A DNA stretch of 64,000 nt from Eulemur rufifrons. Its lineage: Eukaryota; Chordata; Mammalia; Primates; Lemuridae. The stretch spans positions 28,606,738 through 28,670,737 of the forward strand of contig NC_090996.1 of NCBI RefSeq assembly GCF_041146395.1, given 5' to 3'. Numbering within the stretch: position 1 is the first letter of the stretch; each line of letters starts with the position of its first letter. Below are positions 18,398 to 28,609 of the stretch, in pieces. Both the position numbers and the translations under genes were made by a program. Under the pieces are notes generated by a model. It saw nothing but the letters and a program-made list of their open reading frames with translations, made no database searches and was not told the origin of the DNA.

Positions 18398-19069
18398 ATG
18401 GTAGCACACAACCAGGTGGCAGCTGACAATGCAATCTCCACGGCACCAGAGCCCCGACGGCGGCCAGAGCCTTCCTCCTCTTCCTCCTCCTCGTCCTCGC
18501 CCGCGGCCCCAGCGCGCCCGCGGCCCTGCCTGGCGGCACCGGCACCGGCCCCGGCCCCGGCCCCGGCCCCGGCCCCGGCCCCCGGCGACACACACTTCCG
18601 CACGTTCCGCTCGCACGCCGATTACCGGCGCATCACCCGCGCCAGCGCTCTCCTCGACGCCTGCGGCTTCTACTGGGGACCCCTGAGTGTGCACGGGGCG
18701 CACGAGCGGCTGCGCGCCGAGCCCGTGGGCACCTTCCTGGTGCGCGACAGCCGTCAGCGGAACTGCTTCTTCGCCCTGAGCGTGAAGATGGCCTCGGGCC
18801 CCACGAGCATCCGCGTGCACTTCCAGGCCGGCCGCTTCCACCTGGACGGCAGCCGCGAGAGCTTCGACTGCCTGTTCGAGCTGCTGGAGCACTACGTGGC
18901 GGCGCCGCGCCGCATGCTGGGGACCCCGCTGCGCCAGCGCCGCGTGCGGCCGCTGCAGGAGCTGTGCCGCCAGCGCATCGTGGCCACCGTGGGCCGGGAG
19001 AACCTGGCGCGCATCCCCCTCAACCCCGTACTCCGGGACTACTTGAGCTCCTTCCCCTTCCAGATCTGA
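18398..19069 (+). CDS. SOCS1: Suppressor of cytokine signalling 1
   Basis: SOCS1 blocks cytokine signalling by inhibiting JAK kinases and bringing an elongin B/C-cullin 5 ubiquitin ligase to its targets; it is induced by STATs as negative feedback. The whole protein (223 residues; human 211, mouse 212) is in one exon. Parts: 1-63, disordered N-terminus with a Ser9 run (26-34) and an alternating Pro-Ala run (48-62); 64-79, the kinase inhibitory region [16 protein letters not shown] with the critical Phe67 and Phe70 (mouse F56 and F59); about 80-175, SH2 domain with phosphotyrosine-binding Arg116 in FLVRDS (mouse R105); about 184-223, SOCS box beginning with the BC-box [10 protein letters not shown] and ending SSFPFQI. 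From the KIR onward the sequence is essentially identical to human. The extra length comes from the N-terminal Ser and Ala-Pro runs. The start has two uORFs before it. Downstream there is no neighbouring gene for at least 44 kb. Confidence 0.98.
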   Translation: MVAHNQVAADNAISTAPEPRRRPEPSSSSSSSSSPAAPARPRPCLAAPAPAPAPAPAPAPAPGDTHFRTFRSHADYRRITRASALLDACGFYWGPLSVHGAHERLRAEPVGTFLVRDSRQRNCFFALSVKMASGPTSIRVHFQAGRFHLDGSRESFDCLFELLEHYVAAPRRMLGTPLRQRRVRPLQELCRQRIVATVGRENLARIPLNPVLRDYLSSFPFQI

Positions 19070-19490
19070 CCGGCTGCGCCCGCCGTGCACGGAGCATTAA
19101 CTGGGGCGCCTTGTTATTTTCTATTATTAATTATTATTATTTGACTGGAACCACATGGGTGCCCTCTCCGCCTGGGTTGGAGGGAGCCGGTATGGGGGCG
19201 AGACGCCTCCCGCTCTCAGCTGGAGACGAGGCCGCAGACCCCTCCTCACCTCTTGGGGATGCTTCCCTCTGGTGTTCCCTCTGGGTCCCCCTGGTCATTG
19301 TAGCAGCTTAACTGTATCTGGGGCCAGGACCTGAACCCGCGCCTCCTACCTCCTCATGTTTACATATACCCAGTATCTTTGCACAAACCAGGGGTGGGGG
19401 AGGGTCTCTGGCTTTATTTTTCTGCTGTGCAGAATCCTATTTTATATTTTTTACAGCCAGTTTAGGTAATAAACTTTATTATGAAAGTTT
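19070..19490 (+). other. SOCS1: SOCS1 3'UTR
   Basis: About 420 nt, with an AT-rich block TTATTATTATTTGAC-like at 19110-19145 just after the stop and a U-rich end. Such AU-rich stretches fit a short-lived mRNA. Confidence 0.75.
19468..19473 (+). terminator. SOCS1: SOCS1 poly(A) signal
   Basis: AATAAA 399 bp after the stop, followed by a genomic T run and an A14 run (19501-19514). Confidence 0.9.
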
Positions 19491-19719
19491 TTTTTTAAAG
19501 AAAAAAAAAAAAAAGGTTTCTAGAACTTGTGCTTTGGCCAGAAGTTTTTCTTGGTTCTGAACATGTCCAAGGGAGAAGGGTCCTAAGACTGACCTGGTCA
19601 GCTGGAGGTGGCGTGGGGGGCATGTTCGGTGCCCGGGCACCCTGCACAGTTCCACCTGGGACTGTCCGGGACAGAAACCAGGAGTCTAGTTTTGGTGTGT
19701 GCCGGGTGAGATGGGAGCT

Positions 19720-19860
19720 CGCGTTTGAGCGCATACTGTGTGCCAGCCCCGATTCTTCGCTTTGTATTCTTAAATGTACTTAATCTTATAGAGATGCGCC
19801 CTTGCCAAGCGCAGGCTCTGACCCATCCTACAGAAGAGAAAACCCAGTGATGGGTAGATC
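19720..19860 (-). repeat. MIR fragment
   Basis: GCGTTTGAGCGCATACTGTG, TGCCAGCCCCGATTC, TACAGAAGAGAAAACCCAG. Confidence 0.6.
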
Positions 19861-20439
19861 TGCACACACACCCCCAACCCTTTTTTTGGCTGTCCACCCA
19901 GAATCTGTTTCACATGGATGACAGAGAGGAAACTTCTCTGGTTCTGTGACCACAACAACTTCCAGGAAGGGGGTGGGGTGGGGTGGGGGCTTGGTGAGCG
20001 TTTGGAAGTGGCACATTCAGAAACCCCATCAAGGGAGACATTTCGCATGGGATGGGGGTACAGGGCTGGGCCTGACTTCCTTTCCCCCCTCCCTGTTCTG
20101 TCTTCTGTACTTTTTGGTGAACACATAACTTGGAGCCAGAAAGCGGCTCTGTGGTCTGTGGTGGCAGGGGGGCCCTGCCGGTGGCTGTGGGCAATTCCCT
20201 TTGCCTCCCTGGGCCTCCACTTCTACCTCGAAAATGGACAACTTTCCGTGCATGCTGGGGGCAGGGGGGAGGTGATGTTTTCAGGAGCTAGGGGAGGAAA
20301 GGGTCATTCCAGGATGCTTGTGGGGTGGGCCCTTGGCACCAGACAGTGCCCAGGACACAGGTTTCATGGCTGCTCCTGTGTCTATGGCCGGCCTGACCGA
20401 TGGGCCGTGCTGGGAGCTCACTGCAGAACACGGTGAATT

Positions 20440-20870
20440 GAGTTATTTTCAGGCTCAGGGCTAAGCAGCCTTGTGGACGTGTCACACTTTATCTTCAGAA
20501 GTTGGAAGGGCCCTCCGCAGCCTTGGACATGCTGATAATGGAGTGTGCTAATGTTTAATAATACCTTTCAGACTCGAAAGTGTACCATAAAATTAACTAG
20601 ATGGTCTGCGAGCTGAAGCTGCCCAGGCTTGTCTTGGGGAATAAATAGGTGCCAGGCCTCAAGGGTTGGGCTGGCCCGAAGCGATTTAGGGTCTCAGAGC
20701 TGTGGCAACTTCATCCTTTATGAGGTGGGCGGGAAGGAGATGTCCTGTCTCTACTCGCAAAGAACCTCTGCTTTTTATTTCTAGCCACCCCCTGCCCTTC
20801 CTTCTCCGCTGTGTGGATTAATTAAGTCCTGTCCTTGTTCTTTTTTTAGCCGCTCCTGCCACCCCTCACC
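20440..20870. other. Repeat-free block, candidate conserved non-coding DNA
   Basis: About 430 bp just downstream of SOCS1 with balanced AT/GC, no known repeat and no coding frame. It holds AT-rich cores such as ACATGCTGATAATGGAGTG and ACCATAAAATTAACTAG. Function unknown. Confidence 0.35.
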
Positions 20871-20934
20871 CTACCCCCGGCCAGTGCCTGGGAAAACAGA
20901 AAAATCCCAGACGGCAATGTTCGGGGTCAGGTTA

Positions 20935-21115
20935 TAATGTTAGTTACAGCCACTGGGCCCGTGCTACCCTGTTTAAGCCTCACAGCCACCCTGGGAGTTC
21001 GAGACCCCTCCCCCATTTCATAGGTGGGAAAACAGGCCCAGAGAGGCCAACTAGGGCACACAGCAAGTGGCGGAGCCAGATTTTTCAAACAACTCAGGAC
21101 TGCAGTGCTCTGATG
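20935..21115 (-). repeat. MIR SINE
   Basis: CCCATTTCATAGGTGGGAAA, CAGGCCCAGAGAGGCCAACT, CACACAGCAAGTGGCGGAGC. Confidence 0.8.
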
Positions 21116-21124
21116 TCACAGTAA

Positions 21125-21310
21125 CAACAGCAGCAGCTGTTGGTGTTTACATGTGGCACCCACCTGTGCAGGTGCCGGTCCCAGCTCTCTAGTCACTAGT
21201 TCAATCATTCAGCCTCACCTCGGCCTTACCCTTTATTTAGGTGCTATTGACGACCCATTTCACAGATGAGGAAAGGGGTCCTCCCCGCTAAAGAGGGGAG
21301 AATTGGCAGG
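21125..21310 (-). repeat. MIR SINE, diverged
   Basis: TTGGTGTTTACATGTGGCAC, ATTTAGGTGCTATTGACGAC, CATTTCACAGATGAGGAAAG. Confidence 0.65.
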
Positions 21311-21605
21311 TAGCTTAGGATATGTTAAGGGTTTTTTCCCTGTTTGAAAACAATGTAAAAATCCTATTTTCACTCCACAAGTGATGGATACCCAAACCCA
21401 TTCCCCTTATAAAACCTGAAGCCCAACAACTAAGAATAAAGGCTCTAGTCACACTCCACAGCTGGCCCCTTTCTCCCTTCAAGAGTCATTTTGGGGTAAA
21501 AAAAAATCTGTACTAACATACTTACGGTGACCTTAAAAGCCCCCAGGAAATGCAATCCAGACCCGTGACTGAAATCTTGTGCAGGTGCCACTGCCAGGGA
21601 GAAAG

Positions 21606-21607
<2 letters not shown>

Positions 21608-21643
<36 letters not shown>

Positions 21644-21660
21644 TGTGTGTGTGTGCGCGC
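21608..21660 (+). repeat. (TG)n microsatellite
   Basis: About 23 TG units with one TA change, ending in GCGCGC; can adopt Z-DNA. Confidence 0.97.
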
Positions 21661-21929
21661 ACCCACCGTGTGGCTTCCCGGGTGCACATTCTCTCTCTGT
21701 CTCTGAAACCTCAGCTTCATGATTCAGCAGCACTGACGTCAATTTACAAGAATGAAAAGTGAGAGGAGGGTTTGTGTGTGCGAGGGCCCGCGTCGGGGGC
21801 CGGTGCGGCGAGTGGCGGCGAGCGTAGGTGAGCTGCAGCAGCCTGGGCCGGGCAACAGGAGCAGCTCTTTGGAATGACAAGGACTGCGTGCAGGTGCACA
21901 GACGGCCCTGGACCAGCATGCAAGCCACC

Positions 21930-22040
21930 CCTGAGCTGGGGACTCAGATGAGGAAATGAAAGCTCAGAGAAGTGCAGTCACCTACCCAAGATCACACAGC
22001 TCAACAGTGACTTGCACCAGGCCCACCCCACTCCAAACGG
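21930..22040 (-). repeat. MIR fragment
   Basis: GACTCAGATGAGGAAATGAA, AGCTCAGAGAAGTGCAGTCA, CAAGATCACACAGCTCAACA. Confidence 0.75.
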
Positions 22041-22204
22041 GACGGGTTTCTGAATGGCGGAGGAGGGGGAGGGAAGAGGGAGGAATCCTGTGAAAATGCC
22101 TATTCCTATTCCGACGGACACAGAGCCCTTGGCACGGAACGTGGCTTGTGGCAGGTGCTAAATGCACCTCTGAATGACAAGGCACTCCGTAAATGACAGT
22201 TGAG

Positions 22205-22640
22205 GTTCCGATGACACACACTGACCGAGCACCTGCTGTTACTCTAAGCCCGAAGGATACAGGAATGAACAAAACAGCGTCTGGTCCCTGCGCGTGGGAT
22301 TCACAGTCAGGGCCTCGGACAGTAAATAACTAAATATGAAATAAAGGTACAAGAACATTCCAAGAACATGGTGACGGCACTTAGGTGAAAACTCAACGGA
22401 GTGGTGGGACAGTGGGTAGGGCCAGTTTAGAGAGAAAGGCCAGGAAGTCTCCTCCAAGGTGACACTGAAATTGTGCCCAGAAGGACAGGAAGGAGCCAGC
22501 CAGGTGAGGGTGGGAGGTGGGTGCTCCAGGCAAGGGTGCTGGGTGAGGGCCGAGTAGAGGGAGAGGAGGTGGAAGGGGTGGGCAGGGACCAGAGCACTTG
22601 AGGCCCTGCAGGCCAAGGTGACGCGTGTGGATTGGCAGTT
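22205..22640 (-). repeat. L2 3' end
   Basis: Reverse L2: TGACCGAGCACCTGCTGTTA, ATACAGGAATGAACAAAACA, GCGTCTGGTCCCTGCGCGTG, then AGAGCACTTGAGGCCCTGCA. Confidence 0.8.
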
Positions 22641-23925
22641 CCGTGGGGAACTTGGGGGGACCAGATCTTCTGGCCACGGGGTGACATGGGCTGAGGCTTC
22701 CTGCCCCATGTGTAGGTTTGTGGGGGGAGTAGTTCATTCTCCGCCAGACCCCTAAGCACCAGCCAGTTGGGCCCCAGCAAGAGAAAGCCCCAGGACGTGC
22801 CCCGGGAACGGCGGCTGGGGTGGGCCAGGCCGCAGCCAGAAACCCGGGTCTGAGCGAGCCCCGGCGTGTGCGCCCCGGGACCCCGGTGAGCTCCTTGGGG
22901 CAGTGCTCACCCGTGCAGGGCAGGGCCCACCTCCACTCTGGGGAGGGCCACACAGGACCTGCTGGGCGGGTGTGGCCAGGCCCACCTGGATGCCCTCGGC
23001 AGCCTCCTCCCCTGGCCTCCCCCAGGGCTCAGAGCTTTCCAGGAATAATCTGGTGGGCTTGGAGCGGGGTCTCAAGGTCCCTCAGCGAGGGGAGTGCAGT
23101 TTTCATCAGAGCAAATTCACATGTGACAACGGTCCCCAAGAGGACGCTCGGACTGCCTCTCTCCGCCCTGGTCCTGGCCCTGGGACCCGACGGACATCCC
23201 TCATGGGAAACGGGTCCCGGGCTCTGTCATGGCCGTGTGGCCCCGAGCAACCGCACCTACCCGCCTCATCCCCCTATGCCAGTGCGGGTCGGCCGGCCCC
23301 CCTCAGCCCTCCCATGGCTCAGGAGCTCCCGATCCCCGGAAGCCCCAGGGTCAGGGCGAGACACTCACCCGCTCCCTCCACCACAGGTGCGTCCTGGGGG
23401 CCCTTTGCACCTGGACAGTGGAGCCGCTGGGCTGGTTACGGTTAGCGTGGCCCCTGCTCAGCTCCTGTGCTCTAGGGCCACCATGGGCTATGCTGGTGAC
23501 GTCACCACCCCACCCCACCGCCAGCCCCTGCCCCTAAATGCTACTCGGCGCCCCTCAGCCCTGCTTGGCCCCTCTTACCTCTGTGGAGTCCTGGGTCCAC
23601 CCAGTGCATCCTGCCCGCTGGACTCCAGGCTCTTGGAAGACCGCGAGGCCCAGGGAGCGCATGTCCCAAGCACATGCCCGGTCAAGGCCGCAACTGTGAG
23701 CCCTGCCCCGTGCTCCCACCCTTTCCAGGCCACCCTGCCTCCCCCACCTCACACAGCCCCGAGGTCTGAACCTTTTCCTCACCTGGAAATGCTGCAGATA
23801 ACGACCCGCCCAGGGGGCGAGGTTAAACGAAAGGCTGCCCGAAAGTGTGAACACCTGATGGGTGCCATGGTGACGCTAATTGGGATCAGCCCTCTCTGCG
23901 TCTGGGCTCTTGCATAGCTGCTGGG
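22641..23925. other. GC-rich spacer with a chance ORF
   Basis: No repeat recognised with confidence. A 365-codon plus-strand frame (22820-23917) lacks any domain, has no splice or promoter context and is Pro/Gly/Arg/Ser-rich as expected of GC-rich noncoding DNA. Confidence 0.4.
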
Positions 23926-24209
23926 TTAACACGCTGCCTGCCACGTGAGTTGTATTTAATTCACGCTAGTTTCAAGCCCGGGACTTCGTGAAGCAAAACC
24001 CTGCAGTTGGTTCGTGAAAACCTTGTGGATGTTCTTATTGTTACAATTAATATTGACAATTTAATTCTAAAAACGTGCATTGCATTGCGTATAACTCACG
24101 AACAGAAAACAATAAAAGATAGCAAATTAGAAAGGCTTGTTTTGTTTTAATAAAACACCGTGGCCCCAGGGAAAAAAATTTTTTTCTAGTATGGCAGTCA
24201 ATGTGTTAA
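23926..24209 (+). mobile_element. piggyBac-type MITE, copy 1
   Basis: 284 bp flanked by TTAA on both sides (23926-23929, 24206-24209), the piggyBac target. Ends are imperfect inverted repeats: CACGCTGCCTGCCA at the left, CACATTGACTGCCA reading in from the right. No transposase frame. Resembles non-autonomous piggyBac elements known from mouse lemur; closely related to the copy at 31283-31599 in the same orientation. Confidence 0.8.
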
Positions 24210-24211
24210 GA

Positions 24212-24390
24212 TAATGTCATTTATTGAGCACCTAATGGGTGCTAACACTTTGCCCAGGCTGCGTCACGAGGAAACTGAAGCTCAGAAAGGCAAAGACATT
24301 GTCCCCACTGCAGTGTGTAAAAGGCAGGGCCAGAGTTCAGCCCAATCGCTTCTGATGCCAAAACTCACGACCTCACTGCTCACCACAGCG
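24212..24390 (-). repeat. MIR SINE
   Basis: AATGTCATTTATTGAGCACC, CGAGGAAACTGAAGCTCAGA. The piggyBac copy abuts its outer end. Confidence 0.8.
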
Positions 24391-24824
24391 CTCAAGGTGC
24401 CCGCAGGTTCGTGCTCCATTTCGGACACCTAGGACCACCCTGGAGAAGCCGGCCAGAGCTCAGAGCGTCTCTCGCAGCCTGCTCTGAGGCCGAGGGAGCC
24501 AGGAAGGGCAGTGGGCTGGTGACTTCTCTGCAAGGCGGCATAAGACAGCTGCCAGGACAGCTTGGTCGGGAACCCTGGGGAGTGGCTCTGGGGCAGCCAG
24601 CAGCCCTGGCAGCTGGGGTGCAGCTGCGGGGTGGGCACAGATGTGAATGATGATGAACCAGAGCCAGACAGCAGCATCCTGTGCCAGGACAGGGCTGGGA
24701 GGGTGACATTCAGGGCTGGCCCCACCTGGGGACCTGCAGTGGCCTGTGCAGGGAGACGCACACTCCCTCCCACACCTGGGCGCAGCTGGGAGGGGCAGTC
24801 AGAGACCGGGTGAAGGAGAGGAGG

Positions 24825-24990
24825 GGTAAGGCCTGGGTTCAAGTCCCGACTCTGTCAGCCACGTGACTGTAGTGGCTTCGTCTCTGAAACACCCATTAGA
24901 CTCCGTTATACCCACTCGGCTCTGCTCACAGAGGTCGTGAGGATGAAATAAGCGGAAAGAAAGTGGCTCTCCACCCAGATACAGGAACCG
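24825..24990 (+). repeat. MIR SINE
   Basis: GCCTGGGTTCAAGTCCCGAC, TCTGTCAGCCACGTGACTG, GTCGTGAGGATGAAATAAGC. Confidence 0.75.
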
Positions 24991-25094
24991 TAATAACGAT
25001 TATCATTTTGCATCACGCCGCTGCCCCGAAGGATGTGAACCAGCACAGCCACGGAGACAGACAGTCCGGGTCCCATTCAGCTTTGCCACGTGCT

Positions 25095-25260
25095 AATGAC
25101 AGCAGCGGCTGCCAGGTCACCCATGTCAAATGGTCACTGGCTAGGTGCTAGACTAGACATCGTTCTAAATAATTCATTAATCGTCACAAGAACCGTATGA
25201 CCAGGTGCGACTATTACTGTCTACGTTGTGCAGGTGAGGAAACTGCAGTTAATGTTTTCT
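25095..25260 (-). repeat. MIR SINE
   Basis: CTAGGTGCTAGACTAGACAT, AATTCATTAATCGTCACAAG, GCAGGTGAGGAAACTGCAGT. Confidence 0.7.
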
Positions 25261-25437
25261 TCAAATCAAGTTATTCGGTTTCCTTAAGTAAATTTTATTT
25301 CAAGGGAAATGTATCATTACCATACACGAAAAGCCAGGGTTCACCTGTCACAAAGGGGTAACCCTGAGGCTACGCAGTGAAACCCATGTCAGTCTCTAGC
25401 TAGATACTGAGGTCTTGCTCTGCTCTGAGTTTGGGGG

Positions 25438-25525
25438 GCGAGGCAGGAGGAGGAGGAGGAGGAGAAAGAGGAGGAAGAGGAGAAAGAGGAGGAGAAGAAG
25501 GGGGAGAGGGAGAGAGAGGGATATT
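25438..25525 (+). repeat. Purine-rich (GGA)n/(GAA)n tract
   Basis: AGGAGGAGGAGGAGGAGAAA and similar units over about 85 bp. Confidence 0.9.
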
Positions 25526-25749
25526 AGCAAGTGTTAGAGAGGTGTTTAAGACACAATAGCACCCATATGACTTTCTCCTTGGCTTGAGCAGAAAGACTAC
25601 AAGAGAAAGAAAATAGAAAGTCACTGTTTTGTGGAGGAGGGAGGGGCTCTCGATGTTCTATAAAAGTGTCCCCACGTTCCACCCAAAATCATCACCCAGA
25701 GACCCTCCAGGGCACCCGTCCCACGCCTGGGGGACACTGCCTAGCGTGG

Positions 25750-25915
25750 CTGCCAGCTGTGTTTTGTGAGCAAGTAGTCCCTTCACCGACTGTGAGGCTC
25801 AGTTTCCTCACCTGTGAAATGGGGCAGATGTCCAGAGATCACAGGGTGTGGAGCATTAAACGGAAGTGATCGTAAAACAATAAACACAGAGGACCTGCTG
25901 GGCAATAGGCACGAT
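25750..25915 (+). repeat. MIR SINE
   Basis: GTGAGGCTCAGTTTCCTCAC, CTGTGAAATGGGGCAGATG, ending GGGCAATAGGCACGATG. Confidence 0.75.
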
Positions 25916-26194
25916 GTTCCCGGGCAGGCACTCGGTTCGGGGCCCTGCCCTGGTTCCCAGCTTGGGCCAGTGAAATGAAACCCAGCACGCCCAGCCCTGG
26001 GCGCCTCAGTGTCTTTGGTCTCACCTTTGCCAAGTCCCCTCTTCGCTGGCCTGTTGACAAGAAAGGCGGCAGTTCCCAGAAGGTGGGTCAGAGTGCAACT
26101 CTGGTGCAGCCTGGAGGGGCCTGCCGGGCTCCCCCCGCCAGGCAGCAGGGGCGTGGGGGGAGGGGAAGGCACACTGGAGCCTCCCAGCACACTC

Positions 26195-26250
26195 CCCTGC
26201 TCTGGAGTCGAGATGGGGAAACTGAGGACAGAGAGGTGGGCTCCGTTCCT
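26195..26250 (-). repeat. MIR core fragment
   Basis: GAGATGGGGAAACTGAGGAC followed by AGAGAGGTGGG. Confidence 0.5.
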
Positions 26251-26339
26251 CTTTGCAGGCATTAGGAGGGAATGGGTGGGACCACCCAAATGGCAGATTT
26301 GATCACCTCACACCCCAGGCCCACACCCCCTCAGCTCCC

Positions 26340-26530
26340 ACTGCAGATGAATATTACTATCAGATTCCTGTATCTAGCACTTTCTAGGTAGGTACCAACA
26401 TTGTCCCGTTTTACAGACAAGGAAACTGAGGCCAGGAGAGGTTAAATTTCTTGTCCATGGCCTCACAGCTGGCACAAGTAGTAGAAGCAGTATCTGAACC
26501 TAGCAAGGTGAGCCCAGAGCATTCTAGTAG
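26340..26530 (-). repeat. MIR SINE
   Basis: ATCTAGCACTTTCTAGGTAG, CGTTTTACAGACAAGGAAAC, TGAGGCCAGGAGAGGTTAAA. Confidence 0.8.
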
Positions 26531-26564
26531 CTCTCAGCTGCCAGACGCTAAAATACAACCCTTT

Positions 26565-26905
26565 TCCCGTGGGATTTGAGGCCCCTTATCACCTGGCCCC
26601 CCATACATTTCCATCATACTCTGCACCTGCTCCCACCATCCCAAATTTCTCATGGTTCCCTAGGCCTTTCAAGCCCCCCAGGGAAAGGCTTTGATGTTTC
26701 CCTTGCTTCCTCTTCACTTGGAAAACTCCTATTCAACCTTCAAAACCCAACTCAGCCATCGTCTCCCCTAGGAAGCCCTTCTTGTCTCTCTCTGCTGGGC
26801 CTCACTGCCTCTGTCTAAGTCCACAAGAGATTGCCAAGAGGTTTGCTCTGTCTTCTAGACTGTGAGTGCCAGGGGGGCAGGGACCACCTTGTTAGCATAA
26901 CCCCT
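26565..26905 (+). repeat. L2 3' end
   Basis: CCCCTTATCACCTGGCCCCC, CAACTCAGCCATCGTCTCCC, CTAGGAAGCCCTTCTTGTCT, TGAGTGCCAGGGGGGCAGGG. Confidence 0.8.
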
Positions 26906-26909
26906 CTGT

Positions 26910-27070
26910 GATATGAGCGAGCTTACTTAGCCTCTCTGTGCCTCGGTTTCTCCATTTGTTAAGTATGGATTATTATTGTGGCTCTCTCCCAGGACCATTA
27001 GGGGAGTAAATGCATTAATGTGTGCAAAGTGTGCAGAAGCATGCCTTGTGGCAGGAAAGCTCTATAGAGA
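26910..27070 (+). repeat. MIR SINE
   Basis: CTTACTTAGCCTCTCTGTGC, CTCGGTTTCTCCATTTGTTA, GGAGTAAATGCATTAATGTG. Confidence 0.75.
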
Positions 27071-27206
27071 CGGGATACCAACCCCATGTGGGGTGCAGAT
27101 GACGGGCTAACCCGGCGAGCCACGGGCCAGGGTGTAGGGGGAGAAGGACCAGCCAGGGCACCTGCCTGGGTGCAGGAGACACAAGCACGGCCCTTCCGCC
27201 CCCTGG

Positions 27207-27261
27207 TTAGTGGTTACTAATAGTCACATGCATTCGCTTAGTGGTTACTAATAGTCACATG
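27207..27261 (+). repeat. 24-bp perfect direct repeat, 31-bp period
   Basis: The 24 bases 27207-27230 (starting TTAGTGGTTACTAATAG) recur exactly at 27238-27261. Confidence 0.95.
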
Positions 27262-27410
27262 TTTATTTCAGTGTATATTAGGGGGAAATCTGTCACCTCA
27301 AACCTGAGATGTTATGGCCATTACTGCCTGAGACAACACTAAAGTAGATATTTAGATTTTTTAAAAAGTTGCTGGGGGAGGGCATTTGGTTAAAAAAAAA
27401 ATGTGGCAAA

Positions 27411-27572
27411 CAGGTGGGGTGCAGTAGCTCGTGCCTGTAATCCCAGCACTTTGGGAGGCTGAGGTGGGAGGACCGCTTGAGCCCAGGAGTTTGAGGTTGC
27501 TGAGAGCTTTGATGACACCACTGCACTCTAGCCTGGGTGACAGAGTGAGACTCTGTCTCAAAAATAAAAAAT
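27411..27572 (+). mobile_element. Alu-related monomer
   Basis: Single Alu arm: TCGTGCCTGTAATCCCAGCA, TTGAGCCCAGGAGTTTGAGG, ACTCTAGCCTGGGTGACAGA, ending in a short A-rich tail. The TGAGGTTGCTGAGAGC block is of strepsirrhine type. Confidence 0.85.
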
Positions 27573-27599
27573 GTGGTTAACAAATGGTCGTAGGTGAAT

Positions 27600-27900
27600 G
27601 ATGAAGTTTGAGGAAGGCTGAACAAAGAAAAGGACATGAGAGAGAGGATGGGGACAGGGAGACGAGAGGGACAGGGTGGGAGAGAAACAAAGGGAGGGAG
27701 GTGGGGAGACAGAGGGGAAGGGACAGAGACAGCAAGAAAGGACGGGCAGGAAGGAGCAGGAGCCACGGATGGAGAGACGAAGACAGAGAGGAGAGGGGGA
27801 GGGTCGTGGAGGGACGAGAAGAAAAAGAAGGAAGGAGAGAAAACACGGGTGAGAACCTAAGGACAAAAGGAGGGACACATGGACGGGTGAATGGATGAAG
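27600..27900 (+). repeat. GA-rich low-complexity region
   Basis: Purine-rich (GAGAGG, GGGACAG, GGAGAGAC) units; open frames through it on both strands are composition artefacts. Confidence 0.85.
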
Positions 27901-28609
27901 GGTCCAAGGCACGTACAAAATAAAGGGCAAGGGGATGAGGGGAGCGTTGGTGGCCGCGCCAGGTCAGGGGCCCTTCGGTGCAGGCTCCAGCCCCGGCAGC
28001 CCCTGCACCCACCCTCACGCCCGGGTGGCTCCAGCCCCGCTCCACGTCCTTCCTGAAGCGCTGGCTGCATCCTTGACCCCAGGAAACGGTGCCAGCCTGC
28101 GACACCCCCCTTCGCAGCCCAGAACCCAGCCCCACTCCAGCCCCAGGAAACTGAAAGTAAAAGCCGCCCTGAGCACCCCTTGCCCCAGCCTTCCTGTCCC
28201 TGGCTGGTTTCTTAGAAATCGGCTGCCTGCGCTTCCAGATGCGACTTGGACTTCCTCCCTCACCCGAAAGCCCCCTCCTCTGCCAGCAGAGACGGAGCCA
28301 GCGGCCTGGGCTGGAGTCGGGTGACTCCCAGAAAGCCTGGCGGTCATTCGTTCGTCCTGCAAACGTTTATCTGGTGCCTCCTGGCAGCCAGGTGCGGGGG
28401 GAGCAGGTGAATCTGGACCGTTCACAGAGCCAGGATTAAAAGGACACCCAGGCACGGCTGTGGTACGGCCTGACCCAGGCAGGAGCGGGAAGGAGTTCAC
28501 CCCGGCAGCCTCGGTGGGCAAGGGTATCAGCAAAGACTCAGCGGTGTGACCTCTGGGAATGGACCTGTGTTACCTCCCACCCTCCGTATTACTGCTCCGA
28601 AGTAGGCGC

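Larger units (their letters stand above)
17741..18404 (+). other. SOCS1: SOCS1 spliced upstream ORF (uORF1)
   Basis: Inferred: ATG at 17741 in exon 1 reads 17 codons to the donor and continues in frame in exon 2 from 18348 for 18 codons, ending at TAG 18402-18404. It therefore overlaps the SOCS1 start codon (18398) in another frame. Upstream AUGs repressing SOCS1 translation are known in mammals. Depends on the exon 1 boundaries given. Confidence 0.5.
16900..19100. promoter_or_regulatory. SOCS1: CpG island covering SOCS1
   Basis: Very GC-rich and CpG-dense from about 16900 through the whole SOCS1 coding exon, unlike flanking DNA. SOCS1 is known as a CpG-island gene silenced by methylation in tumours. 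Edges are by eye. Confidence 0.75.

Noticed and set aside
18362..19090. 242-codon minus-strand ORF opposite SOCS1
   Set aside because: Antisense of a high-GC coding exon.
22820..23917. 365-codon plus-strand ORF in the desert
   Set aside because: Low-complexity Pro/Gly/Ser/Arg composition, other frames also open, no domain, promoter or splice context.
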